Source of the DNA: Diospyros lotus | Taxonomy: Eukaryota; Streptophyta; Magnoliopsida; Ericales; Ebenaceae | Assembly: GCF_014633365.1 (NCBI RefSeq) | Contig: NC_068341.1 | Coordinates: forward strand, 44,224,044 to 44,288,043 | Length of the DNA stretch: 64,000 nt | Direction: 5' to 3' | Part shown: positions 33,650 through 45,764 of the stretch, in pieces | How the letters are laid out: every line of letters starts with the position of its first letter | Position numbering within the stretch: the stretch's first letter is position 1 | The notes under the pieces: model-generated | What the model saw: the letters and a program-made list of their open reading frames with translations, nothing else | The model's database searches: none | What the model was told of the DNA's origin: nothing | Program-made: the position numbers and the translations under genes

Positions 33650-35991
33650 GATTGTTTTGATAGGTGGCAGCTTCACCTCATGCATGCATGTAATAAATAT
33701 GTAACTCCCTTCTGCTACCTTCCATCTCCTTCTCCACCAGCTGATAAACAAGAACACAGCTTTCATCGATTGCTTTTAAGCTGCATTGCCACATGCCGCC
33801 TTTGCATTCGAGTTTCAACCCAGTGTCAATCCCTACAAGTGATTTGAATCATTTATATATTTTGGGGTTTTGCTAACAAACCCCACTGGCGACTGGATGA
33901 ATTAAAAGCAGTGAGAGATGAATACAGCAAACCGGTGATAGATCCGGCGATGAATTGAATGCTAGAACCACAACCGCCCTTTCTACTACTGTTGAGGCTT
34001 TCCATTTACTCCTGTTTACTTGAATCATCGTATCAATTCTCTTCCTAATGAATCCAAATGCAATTACAATTACAACATTTTCTCAACTAATTAACCTGCA
34101 CCCGTCGAGTACCTTTTTCTTCTTTTTCGCCCTGACGTTTATCCTTTTTCCCGAGTTTTTCTCTAATATTATTGTTTCATATGAACAGTTTGATTTATTT
34201 GATTCTAACCCTATAGTAAGCGTGGAGGAAACTATTCCCCGTTTTGTTTTTTTGTTCGTTTTGCTAAGGAAATACATTGAAAAGAATTATCTAAAGGACA
34301 TTGAAGCACATATATATAGAACTATTAGCCCACAAGTATTGAAGTAGCTTAAGGGGAGTGTCAAAAAAAAAAACATTGTCACGTCTTGTGGTTTGAGGAG
34401 GAGAATGATCAAAAAATGGAATCAGACGTTAATGGTAAACCATAGCCCTAAAAGATATGGAATCAAAGAAAATTATTTTAGAAAACAAGAAGTTTAATAG
34501 CGGAAAACAAAAAGAAATGAGGGCAGTTTCTTGGCACGCTTATTCGAGTGGATGAGGAATATGATCAAACAAGATTGGTATCGAAACTGCTAGTATCGAA
34601 CATTAACTTAGAAGAAACGAGGTTGGAATGTCTCGAACTTAGTATCTCTAGACGTTTAGTCATTTAATATTGTTATAAATGTGGTAGGGTCACCTATTGA
34701 TAATGTATTGAATAGGTAAAGAGACTAATACCCCTTACGTAATCTCTTAGAGGATGCAAATATCCCATGCATGACTCCGATCTCATCTCAACCATGCACT
34801 TCCCATGAGACAAAAGGCATGGATGTCAACGTTGATGATGATAACAAGTTTTGCCCATAAATGTGGAGAAAGGGGAAGTGCCGACAAAAGGTGCTCTGGT
34901 TGAACTGTTGAATGATTCAGACAAATTTATGAACCCAACTAAAAATGAGGTAAGGAAGAACACCAATCAAATCGGACAAATATTTAAGAAACCGTCAATG
35001 ATGTCGCACTAAATGCAACATTTCAAATGCTTTGAACATTTAGAAGCAAAATGAAGATGACAAAGATTATGAAGTGTGGTATATAAGAAGACTTTGATAT
35101 TTGGGGAGGTGAAAAGGGCACAATGAACTTATAGTTCAAAAGAAATCAACAAGGAATGGGCACAAACTATGTGGTGATGGACCTAGAAATAATGGAATAT
35201 AAGAAAATTCTTTTAGAAATCGACCGAGAAATTAATGGTGGAAATAGGAAGAAGTTGAGGTAGTTTCTAAGCATGCTTATTTGAGTGGATAAGGAATATA
35301 TGATCAAAAGATGTTGGTAAGTGCTAGTATCAAAAATCAACCTAGAAGAAATAATGGACCAAATATCTCACTTTTTGCATTTCCTATAATAACCTCAAAT
35401 CTCAACAATAATAACCTTCAAAAGCATAAAGGCATCCAACCCAAAATTAGAACATTCAAACCAAAGGTTAAATTAACAACAAATTATCAATAGCATTGCA
35501 TGGCTTTCGTGAGTTTTTGATATCCTTTCGATGACCTTTGTTTGTTGAAGAGATATCTACACAATTTGATCGATTGCGTAAAGTTCACAATGACAACGAG
35601 ACTAGAGAAAATATACAAAAAATATAGTTATTTTCTATTCTATTAGTATTCATCAAAAGGTTTATAAGGATACATTGTTAAAAATATATATTGTCGGACT
35701 ATTTTCTGTTTACAATTTTTAAAATAAGTATAAAAGATATTTAAAGAATATATTATCCAAGCTGCAATATTTATCAAAAAGAGCCGCATATACACCTTTA
35801 AGATTGACATAATTAGATTACATTTGTTTATATTCCCCCAAAAAGAGATTAGTAATGTTGATGTAACTTTGACATATCCATTTAAAAACAATTAATCACT
35901 ACCCTTTTTCCATCTATGTAAAATTCATTTTTTTCAAAAGTTTAGAGTGTTGAGAAGATGACCATTTGATATATTTTGGGTTTTCAAAACT
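33650..35991. other. Spacer with a degenerate direct repeat
   Basis: 34440-34640 and 35190-35375 resemble each other in the same orientation (TGGAAT...AAGAAAAT, then a CTTATT(C/T)GAGTGGAT block, then CTAGTATC(G/A)AA), spaced about 750 bp apart. They could be remains of a retroelement or of a tandem duplication. No coding sequence was found elsewhere in the stretch. Confidence 0.45.
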
Positions 35992-35999
35992 AATACATT

Positions 36000-36152
36000 C
36001 AGGGGCGGATCTAGGAACAGATCTGGGGAGGGTTAGCCCCCAAATCCATAAGCCATTAATGAGGCTGGAGGGAGAAGGGTCCTAACTATGCCTAATAAAT
36101 CTAGGGGAGGGGGGGGGCTGCAGCCCGTGTCTGCCCCCTAAATCCGCCCCTG
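36000..36152. mobile_element. 153-bp hAT MITE
   Basis: The terminal inverted repeats are CAGGGGCGGATCTAGG on the left, and CCTAAATCCGCCCCTG on the right. The 8-bp target is AATACATT (35992-35999) and AATACACT (36153-36160), with one mismatch. The termini are those of plant hAT elements and close to those of the larger element at 4395-5415, which could be from a related family. Confidence 0.9.
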
Positions 36153-36197
36153 AATACACTTGCTAGATCTTAGTTTTATAGTAATTTGATTATTCCA

Positions 36198-36329
36198 GCA
36201 ATGCCAATGTTAATCAAATATCAAATAAAAACTTTTTATAACAAGTTGCACTTCTCTAATTAAGCAATGCCAATGTTAATCAAATATCAAATAAAAACTT
36301 TTTATAACAAGTTGCACTTCTCTAATTAA
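36198..36329 (+). repeat. Perfect 66-bp tandem duplication
   Basis: Two identical units start GCAATGCCAATGTTAATCAA at 36198 and 36264. Identity over the whole unit implies a recent event or an assembly duplication. Confidence 0.95.
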
Positions 36330-36339
36330 AGTCAGTATT

Positions 36340-36764
36340 CACTAAAAAAATAAAATCATTTTAAGAGACTAAATTTAGAGATGGAATTTATTTATATCTC
36401 TAATAGAGACGGATTTTAGAAATCAAAATAAATTTCATCTCTAATAGAGGCAAATTTTGAGATGAAATATCAAAAGAATCGAAATTTTTTTTAGAGACAA
36501 AATTATCGAAGGAAAAATTTTATCTCTGAACATTTTTCGAATTAGAGACGAAATCAAAAATGGAATCTTTCTGTCTATGAAGATTTTTCGAATTAGAGAC
36601 GAAAAAAATTTTCATCACTGAATTAGAGTCAGAATAAAATTTCTATCTCTAGTTGGTTATTTCTAGCCTTTTTAGACACAAACCGATTTTCATCTCTAAA
36701 CATTCAGAGATAGAATTTTTTTCATCTCCAAACCTGAATTTTTTTTTTTTTTTTTTTGGTAGTA
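36340..36764. mobile_element. 425-bp CACTA-type MITE
   Basis: The left end is CACTAAAAAAA and the right end TTTTTTTGGTAGTA, where the expected last base is G, giving TAGTG. The 3-bp target ATT is on both sides (36337-36339 and 36765-36767). The interior has many copies of AGAGA(C/T)GAAAT and its complement ATTTCATCTCTAA in both orientations, as in CACTA subterminal repeats. It is non-coding and includes a long T run next to the right end. Confidence 0.8.
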
Positions 36765-39700
36765 ATTTTAGCATTCCCGTACACCTCAATTTCAATTGTG
36801 CATTCAGCAATGAATAGATTACCATGTTGGAGCTTTAAAATGGTATGGCCACTAGTGAGGCTATTTTGATATTGAAAGATGCACAACTGAATGCATGTCT
36901 TATGGTTAATTTGGGTCTTAGATCCGCTGAATGCATGTCTCCCTTAACCTTTTCCATGTGCTCTTTTAACTGATTTATGTTGGTTCAATGATTTCTCATT
37001 GCGCCATATCATGTGCGCCCCTCTATATTTAATTGGACCGTGTTACTTGTATCGATGGATATGATAAACTCATCAATAATCGAATCAGATTTCATCCGAT
37101 GAATTTCATCATCAATCATCAAGTTGGGCTTCTTCCGCGAATAAAGACCGATTGGGCTTCATCCAGATGTGACAACGACAAGACGACGAGATAGTGCAAT
37201 AGCAATCGACACGAGGCACTATGATGAGGCGATAGCAAGATACAATGGCAATCGCACGAGACACTGCAACGAGTTGACAATAGGATGCAATGGCAATCAC
37301 GTGAGGCGTTGCAACAGGGTGACAAGATGATGCATCGACAGTCAACAAGACAATGAGGCGAGGCGGAGCTTGTTGAAGGCAGCCATGGCAGAGAAGATAA
37401 GAGGCTGTCAAGGGTAGGGGTGGTGAATCTATAAATTGTGTGAGAGTATTTTTGTCATTAGACACCTTCAGTCATCCTCTCAATAACCCAATTATTTGTA
37501 CAAGTAACATTTTTTATTTAGATATCAGATCCACTCAATACATGTCCCCCAATTTAAGAATTTTATTTATTCTTCTACCTTTTACCATTTTCCACTACTT
37601 AAAAGCTTTTTCTTAAGCCCGAAAAAATGTAAAATAAATTTATTTTAATCCATTAAATAAAACAAATCCTAAAGCAACAATGTCAAATATGACATGTGGG
37701 TTTAAATAAGTATTCTTTTTAATTCTCTATTTTTTCCTATAAGAATTCGCCATTTTAAAATAAATTAAAAGAATTTTATAGAGTTCTAATAAATATAAAT
37801 TAGGAACGCAGTTTATATTATGCACGTGTAAATTAAAAAAGATATTTAAAAATAAAGGGTATTGTGGCTTGGTAGATGTTGTTGATGGCCTTGTTTGAGC
37901 TGGAAGTATTGGGCCTAATTTTGTCCCTTGCTTGGGCCACTCTCTTGGTTGAATTATTTTTTGGGTTTTATACCCTTGTTTGTATCGGGCTTTCTATATA
38001 TTTTTGTTTTTTTGATCCATTTCTTATATAACAGAGCTATTTTATCTTTTTAGAAATGTTGATATTAAGGATGGGCATTTGGCTAAATTACTTACATTAA
38101 ATAGATCAAATTTATATCAAAAGTTAGACCAAACCAACTGAATAAATACTCAAATTGAACAAATTGAAAAAATCAAATAAAATTATAAAAATAAAAGAAT
38201 CTAAAAAAAATTGAAAAAAACATAACTGATCGAAAAAATCAAAAAGGCCAAAAAAAATTGTAAAAGAAAAAACCAAACTATTGAATTAGAAGATCTTCCT
38301 TTCTTCTTTTGTTACGCTGAACTGTTGGTCAAAAACAACCTCATTTCTAACATTTCAATTAGTTCGATAATTTAGTTTTTTTCAATACAAAAATCAAACC
38401 GAACTAAAATAATTAAAAATGTCAAACTTAAAAACAAAACTAAATTGATTTATAACATGAACCGAATCAAACCAATAATTTTGACTTGTTCGATTTTATT
38501 ATTTGATTTAATCAAAATATTACTTGCTTCTATTCGACACTAAAAAACACACGAATGTTAGAATTTATAATTTCATATTCACAATGAAAAATGAATCATC
38601 ACATACACTCACCTAAGTCACCGTTAAAAATATTTTATCCTTAATTTTAGAAATACACACAGTGATATTCTCATAATTATAATTCCATAAACTTTTTGAA
38701 GAATATTTTTCCTATTATCCATGTACCAACAACTTATGATACATCATTCATTTAAAACTTTTAATATTATAGATCATCACTTCCAGGTGGGTACAGCCAA
38801 GAGCGAGCTAGTTACTATGGCAAACAAAGAGAGTGCATAGCATCACGATATTTTTTTTTTTTTTTATCATGAAAAATTTGAGGAGTCCTAAGATCACAAT
38901 CAACTTTCGATTTAGTCCATCTCACTTTTTTTGAAATTCATGATTCATCTTCTTTTCAAACAAAGGTGAACAAACAAATAAGTAGCAGGCAGAACCCCAA
39001 GAACCTGGCCCCTCAGATAAACACAATTATATGCACAATTCCATACGAGAGTCTAATCAAACTCATAACCTTACAGAATTCAAAACTCTCGAATGAGTGT
39101 TGCAGCCAGTTGTGTTACCTTGAGAGGTTATAGGCTTATAACACCATGATATTCACATATGACTAAGTTGAATAAAAATAAATTGTTTCCTCTCACATTT
39201 TGTTTTTAAAATACTAACAACTCTTTATTTTTGCTCAAAAGTCACTATCATCCTCTTTCTTCCTGCCAACCTAATTGAAAAGGCCTCCCTGTTTGTGACC
39301 ACCAATCGACACTAACACCATGACATCTTCGACAATTATGTATTGTAGCCTCTAAAGCACAGAAACAGTTCGAAAATGTTGTTTCTAAGCTTTTGAACCG
39401 TTTCCCATTTTGAAAATGACCCGAAATGCTTTTCAAGCCATTTTTGTAATTTACGAAATGTTATGAGACCATTTCGCAAATTACAAAAAATGGCCGAAAA
39501 CAAGTTTTCGGCGACTGAATTCTAAAGTTCTCTTCTTCTTCTTCTTCTTCTTCTTTGTTTTCGAATCCCGAAGTTCCCTCTCTCGGTCGTCAAATCTTGA
39601 TGCTCTGGTGCTCCATCGCCATTGCTTTCGATCGTCCTTACTCCTCTGATGCTCCATCATCGTTGGTGCTTCCTCACCATTGCTTGTTGCTTCCTTGCTT

Positions 39701-41050
39701 TCAGTCGTTGTTCCCTCATTTTCGATCGCTATAGCTTACCAATCATTCTCTCTCTTGGTCGCCACTATCAACCATTCGTTCCTTTCCTTCTCTTAGTCAT
39801 CACTCGTCATCCTTCTAAGGTATGTTTCTATAGTTATCCCTTCAAATAACTTCTTATATTAATTTTCCCTCTTGATTATAACGCAATTGCCTAAATATAA
39901 AGATTACCTAAAGAGGACCAAGGTGAGAAAATGAATATGTGTGTGTGAGAGAGAGAGAGAGAGAGAGTGATATTTTCTGCTTGTTTTTGTTTTTGTTTTA
40001 TCTTTCACATACAAGTCTTTCCTTTTTTCTGCTCTATCTATTGAGTTGGAGAGATGTTTCTTTTATTATGTATATTATACTTTCCTCTTCTCTCGTTAGA
40101 TTCATGGTGTTGGCAACTAATACTGTTCCAATAAGAGAAACACTTAATAAAAAAGTTTTGAGTCCTAATTCTGGAACTTCATTTATTGTTCCCCATCAAT
40201 TATTTTGTACTTTGATAAACAGTTGTTTCTCTGTTTTTGTGTGATTAATCATATGCAATTTCTATTTTAGGCTTGAGATTTATTGGGTTGAACAACATTT
40301 AATCTTATATTTATTACCAAGTCATAATAATAAATAAATCATGGTAATATATACTTATTACTAAGTCATGGTAAGGATAATAGAACTTTATAAATATTAT
40401 TGATGGGTGTTTAATTAAATGCATTAATGTGGACTTTATATTTATATTTATTTGAATGCATTATGAAACTTATGTTTATTATTTATGTTTGTTTGTATTA
40501 TGTTTGAACTATTTTTTATAATCTTCTATACTAAAAATTATATTTACAAAAAATATATTTTTTTTTAATTTGCATTTCTATTTCTTATATTTTTTTAAAA
40601 AATATATCATTTTTTCATTTCTATTTCATATCAAAAATATTTTTCGTTTTTCATTTTCATTTTCATTTTTGTGCAGCCTTGATTATAGCCACATCAACCA
40701 CCTAACTTTTTATGAGATCTAACACAATATTAGACTGTTTAATATAATATTATACACCAATATCTATTAGCGACATTTTATGGAGTCAAATGCAATAATA
40801 TTACACTGTTTTTAGTTTTAATTAATTTTCGTTTTCTTGTTGACAGCTCGCAACAAAATCAAACGATCGATGTCTTCCATTTTCATTTTCAAAATTAATG
40901 TACTAAAATAAAAATAATAAAATAAAATGAAAAGAAATTTTTTGATAGCATCAACCTATTATTAGCTATCCATCACCTCTAGAACCCACCAACCATTTCT
41001 TCTTCTTCTTCTTCTTCTTCTTCTTTCTTCTTGTTGATTGAGCTACGGGA
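36765..41050. other. Intergenic DNA with decayed repeats
   Basis: 37120-37400 is GC-rich with repeated GGCAATCGC(A/G)-like and ACGAGGC motifs, similar in style to the cores at 3760, 22290 and 55190. 38070-38540 is an AAACCAA/GAACTAAA-rich repeat. 39330-40675 may be an element: GCACAGAAACAG at the left, TTCATTTTTGTGC at the right, with flanks AGCCTCTA and AGCCTTGA, but this is weak. A (CTT)n run lies at 39536-39555 and a (GA)n run at 39948-39967. No gene is recognised. Confidence 0.45.
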
Positions 41051-41522
41051 TTACATGATAGAACAGGCATTTGGGTTGTCATCGCTGAACATGGAGGTGT
41101 AGGGATCCCCATATCTGGAGACGGTGCCGGTGGTGGGGTGTTCCACCATCCTGACATGGCCAGGCGGCGCCCTCTTGTCGTACGCTTGGGCTGCGAATGG
41201 CTGAGCCACCAGGTTGTATGGAACGTAGGGCCACAGCTCGGCCCTCTTCCCCGTCGACTTGGCCTTCTTCAGCACCTTGCTTGCCTCCACATACCCACTC
41301 ACCGTCACCTTCTGCTGCTTCCTGTTTATCTCTACCGATTCAACTCCTGCACACAGCAGCCCACCAATTTGTATTCTTTTTCTTTGTTAATTAATTAGGT
41401 AACTGCAACTGTAAAAGAATATAAAAAATTCATTGAACTCGCAACGGTTAGATTGTTCCTCCCTGATTGAAAGATCAAAAGTGAGGAAACCTCATACATT
41501 GGGATCGCAGAAAATGTCAAGA

Positions 41523-41561
<39 letters not shown>

Positions 41562-41729
41562 AAAATCACCTGTTAATGAAGATAGAGCTTTCTTGACCTT
41601 AAGCTCACAACCATCACAGTCCATCCTGACTTTGAGCTCCACAGTCTGCAATTGCTTCCTCTTCTTGTGTTTATGGGCGCCGCTGCTCATCAGCTCAGAG
41701 ATGTACCCCAAGGTGCCTGCAACCCCCAT
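41051..41729 (-). CDS. HIPP: Heavy metal-associated isoprenylated plant protein (HIPP)
   Basis: There are two exons, 41729-41570 and 41346-41051 (GT-AG, phase 1), giving 151 residues. The N-terminus MGVAGTLGYISELMSSG is followed by a basic HKHKKRKQ stretch. The heavy-metal-associated domain has the metal-binding MDCDGC motif (MxCxxC) and continues KVKKALSSLTGVESVEINRK. The C-terminus FSDDNPNACSIM ends in a CaaX box (CSIM), so the protein should be farnesylated and trimmed. HIPPs bind metals such as Cd, Cu or Zn and act in metal homeostasis and stress responses at membranes or the nucleus. The sequence resembles the HIPP20-25 clade. An in-frame ATG six codons upstream (41747) exists, but MGVAG is the family's usual start. 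The intron contains a (GA)n microsatellite. Confidence 0.95.
41528..41560 (+). repeat. (GA)n microsatellite in the HIPP intron
   Basis: An uninterrupted GA run just downstream of the splice donor on the gene's strand. It is likely length-polymorphic. Confidence 0.9.
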
Positions 41730-41860
41730 ATTTTCTATTTTGCGCAAATGGGTCCAAGAAAATGGTAGCTTTTCTCTGTGAGAGATAGAGAGAGAAAGTG
41801 GAAAATGAGAGAAAAACCAAAGAGAAACAATACTGGGAACCAGAAGAGAGTATGGAGACC

Positions 41861-41870
41861 ATATTTATAA
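41861..41870 (-). promoter_or_regulatory. Possible TATA box of HIPP
   Basis: TTATAAATAT on the minus strand, about 135 bp upstream of the start codon. A GA-rich leader lies between. Confidence 0.45.
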
Positions 41871-44800
41871 CCAAAAGGTAGGGGTTATAAGAGATTGAAT
41901 ACAGCACTCAAAAGGTGAATTTGCAAGAAGCTTCCCTCCAAGAATGAATTCCTTAATTCCTTTAAGCTTTCCAACACAGAAGAAAAGTGAGTGAAAAGAC
42001 TCTCCCAAAGGCTGCTGTCTCCTAACCTTTGCTTTGCTTTCTCTCTATGTCCCGTGACTGTGATCTTTCTTTTGCAGAAGTCTACTTCTTATATAGGCCT
42101 TTGTTTCTTCTCATTGCCTTAATTCAAACAGGGGGAAGGAAACTAAGGGTTGGCGGTGGCCCCCCAAAACATTAACATTTCAGAACAAACTAATGCTTTT
42201 CTCAAGAATCTGGTTCATTTTGCATGTTTAATTAATTTCTTTGAAGCCCCTAATCTTGGGATTAGTTCCCACTAATCAGTTAACTTTTAAGAGAAACTTC
42301 AATCAATGCTTTGAGTGCAAGAAGAGAAAGAGAGAAAGGATGGGTTGGGGAAAATTAAACAAGTATGGTCAAAATCATTTACCTAATTAATGCATGCATA
42401 TTTTATACTCATTCAACCTTGTTAGTGGTATTGGTAACTCAAAATATCTATTAAAGATATTGTTGCTTTTATTAGTCTTATTGAAGGAGTGATTCGTATA
42501 TATAATAAAAGTAAAAAAATTTAAATGATAGTTTATTGAATAGCCTTTGACAATAACTATTTATTTTTTTGTTTAAAGATTGCGACATTATTAATTTTTA
42601 TTTTTAAATGAAATATATAAAAATATTTTATTAACAAAACTTTAGAAAAGTCACATTAAATAATTATATATTAGGAAAATAATGTCTGCATTTTAAATAT
42701 ATTCGTATGTAATTTAACTTTTCCCAAAAAGAAAAAAACTTTGTTGGTTTGGTGATGGAAGGTTGGTTGGCGTAAAGTGTTTTTGGGCTTGAATACATAG
42801 GCCCATTAAAGTGCAAAAGGACGTGTGAATTTTTGCCACGCTCCTGACTGGAGCGTGGACAACACTCATGGGCCTGGAAGGCCCGTAATGGTATCGGTAG
42901 ATTATTATACGTGTCCAATAAATTTATTTATTAACAGTAGTCCACATGTGTAAATTTGTTTTTGTATATGTGTAAATAAATATATTTAATTTTTAAATAA
43001 AATATATTTATTACATCTTATTTTTAATATTAAAGCTTAAAAATAAAACATAATAAATATACATTGTCTAAAAATAAAATAAATTTATTAATACATAATC
43101 ATTTCCAACATTACCCTTATTATATATATATATCATTTTAATTTGGACACTCAGACAATTTTGATAATATTCATGCATTGATGTATTTAAACATTCAAGT
43201 CTTACACTCTACATTAATGTTTAATAAATTTATAAATATAAGATATTAATATAAAATATTATAATAAATATGAAACTTTTTAAGGGGTTCTCAAGAACAA
43301 TGGCCATGTTGTTTGCTGGTCCAATGTGTTCCTAGGAGTGACCATAGAGGCAGGCACAGAGAATCCTCAACAGTAGTTCAGGTAAGTGACTTTGCTGAAA
43401 AGAATCTTCTTTGGAAACAGAATATTTAATGGTGGGGAAGTATTGTGTCCCTGTATTCTTTCCACTGATGGCCATCTTACAAAAAAGAAAAAAAAATTAT
43501 TAATTTATAATTATAGAAATATTACTGAGACACGTCTCTGATAGTTTATTCAAAATCACTGAGAAACCCCTTCTGCTAAGCTCTGAAGGCTTCAACAATG
43601 TGCATGTATATGGTTCTAGTGATTGGAAAAGAAAAGATTGACTATTGGGTGGTACCTTAAGAACTCAAATTTGCTCTCTTTAAGTATTAATATGATTTTT
43701 GTCTGAAATAGACAAACAGATGAAAGCAAAGAAAGCACGTTCTCCCCTTCTTCACATATTTAAAAGGTGCAACTTTTGGGAGTGGAAAAAGAAGATTTGG
43801 AGACACTGCCACAGCCCCGCACCAACCAATCTTGCAGTCCTTTGCTAACCCAATAATTGTTTATTATTTCCAGCCCAGCCCAGCCCAACCACTCATGGGG
43901 AAATTCATAATTCTAAATTTGTCTTTTCGGAGTTGCTAGATTAGATTTGCATTGCAGGGACAAAACGACAATGCAAAACAAGTACGTAAATGAAAGTATT
44001 GTACCTACTTGAAGAAGTAAGAGGATGTGTTATAAATTGGGGGGGGGGGGGGGGGGGGGGGGCACGTGCTTCCACGTGAGAGTCCTTCTCGGGCAAGTAA
44101 TTCTAGAATGCTTTTACCGAAAGTGGTCTCAAGGCAAATATGATATTTGTGTTGTGCCAATGAAAATCATTATATCCCAAAATTCAGACTCAAAATCATT
44201 ATATCCCAAAACATTATGGCCTAAAGTCATGCCCCAAACTCAAGCATTTATGGAAGGAAACCCAGAAAGGAAAATTTGGAACATAAAAGACAGATTTTCC
44301 TACATTTCTAGGAGAATATGATATTTGTGTTGTGCCAATGAAATCAGATTCGTAGCAGGGTCTAGGAACAGAGAAAGGAAAAGAGGAAAATACAGTATAC
44401 TGGCGATATCAAAAAAAAAAAATATTCCAGAAAGCCAGCTGGTGGTACCTCTTGAGTGTACTGGCAATATCTATACCCAAATGCACCCAACAACATTTGC
44501 TAAGCCAGCCATTGATGTGCCACCAAACACCATTTTGTCCCTAAGACTACACACAGATAAGAGGCATTTTGGGGAATATGGTTGGGAGCCAAGAAATTCA
44601 ATATTCGGTGGTCAGGCCCATTCTCATCAATCATTGCTCAAATTGTTCGCTTCCCAAATGACAAGATCAATCAAACAAGACACTAAGTCCAGCAAATTTA
44701 TATAGAATTAACGGGTAAAACAACGCCAATTATTATTATGTTCTATAATAATGGCCGTGTGACCTCTGCTTCAACAGATTACCTAACCCAGACACCAGGC

Positions 44801-45296
44801 TGCCCTTTGGACTCGCTGTGAATTACTTTTTTATTTCCAATTAGATTCTCCTTCCACCATGTGATGAGCTACGGGCTACAGCATTTCTCAGGAGGGAGGA
44901 AGCTTGCCAATAAACATCAAAAGCAAGCCCCCCTAGGTAAGAACCATCGCCGTGTTCGGTTAGCAAAAATATATAAATTATGAACATATACAATGTCGAG
45001 AAACCTTCGAAAACAAGTGGCAGCAAGGCAAGCAGATGGTTAATTTCAGAGGGATTTATAGATATAGTGTTAAGCCAGATATATATATATATATATGTAA
45101 TAAGGAAAAATTTTAAATAAAAAAGAGGAAGATACACACAAGAATACTACGTGTTCCTAGAAAAAGAGCACCCAATGCATCCCAGGATGAGCAAGGAAAC
45201 AAAGGGCAATGCGAGGGAAGTGGAAGCTCTGGGCGTGGGCAACAGGATTTACATGAAAACTTGAAAAATATCTAATCGGAAGTGAAAGCATCAAAC
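41871..45296. other. Intergenic region between HIPP and the aspartic protease
   Basis: No gene is seen. It contains a run of 24 G (44039-44062) and a repeated 29-bp segment around GATATTTGTGTTGTGCCAAT at about 44128 and 44309. An AATCATTATATCCCAAAA repeat occurs twice between those. Open frames over 44025-44705 lack any recognisable family. Confidence 0.5.
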
Positions 45297-45733
45297 TTAG
45301 TGGCCTGAGAAATACGGATGTAAAAATAGCAGCAGTAGCAAGAAGTTCACCAAATGTATGTGGGATGAGAGTTGCTGTGGTGAGGCAGCTGAGGGTTTTG
45401 AGGGAGTCCTTTGAGCAACGGCGGGGGCAACTCCGTGGCCATTAGGCGAACTTTGCTGCTCAGTTGTTGGCAACGGGTTAGGCAGGCTACCACTTGGAGG
45501 TGTAAGTGGCATCGTCTTTGCATCACTGAGATCTTGACCTGATACAACGTTTAAATTAGATGTCAACTGGCAAGAATAATTTGTGATTCATCAACGCATA
45601 CATATTCAGACATGAAGGAATGATAAAAACATGAATCTTGAGCACAAACAGGGTGTCCCAAGCATAAGAGGCTCCACACTTGCAAGAACCACATTTGTGT
45701 AACGCTTTCCATTTACTCTCTTTTTTTTTTTTT

Positions 45734-45764
<31 letters not shown>

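Noticed and set aside
33413..33766. N-terminally extended version of the unknown gene at 32678-33595, with 57 residues before MSEAEK
   Set aside because: The extension crosses the TATA-like box and has no matching features. The MSEAEK start fits the promoter better.
41730..41747. Upstream in-frame ATG of HIPP (MRKIEN)
   Set aside because: Members of this clade start at MGV. The extra six residues are unlike the family.
44025..44705. Two adjacent plus-strand frames starting next to a poly-G run
   Set aside because: The Gly run comes from the homopolymer and the rest contains duplicated non-coding sequence.
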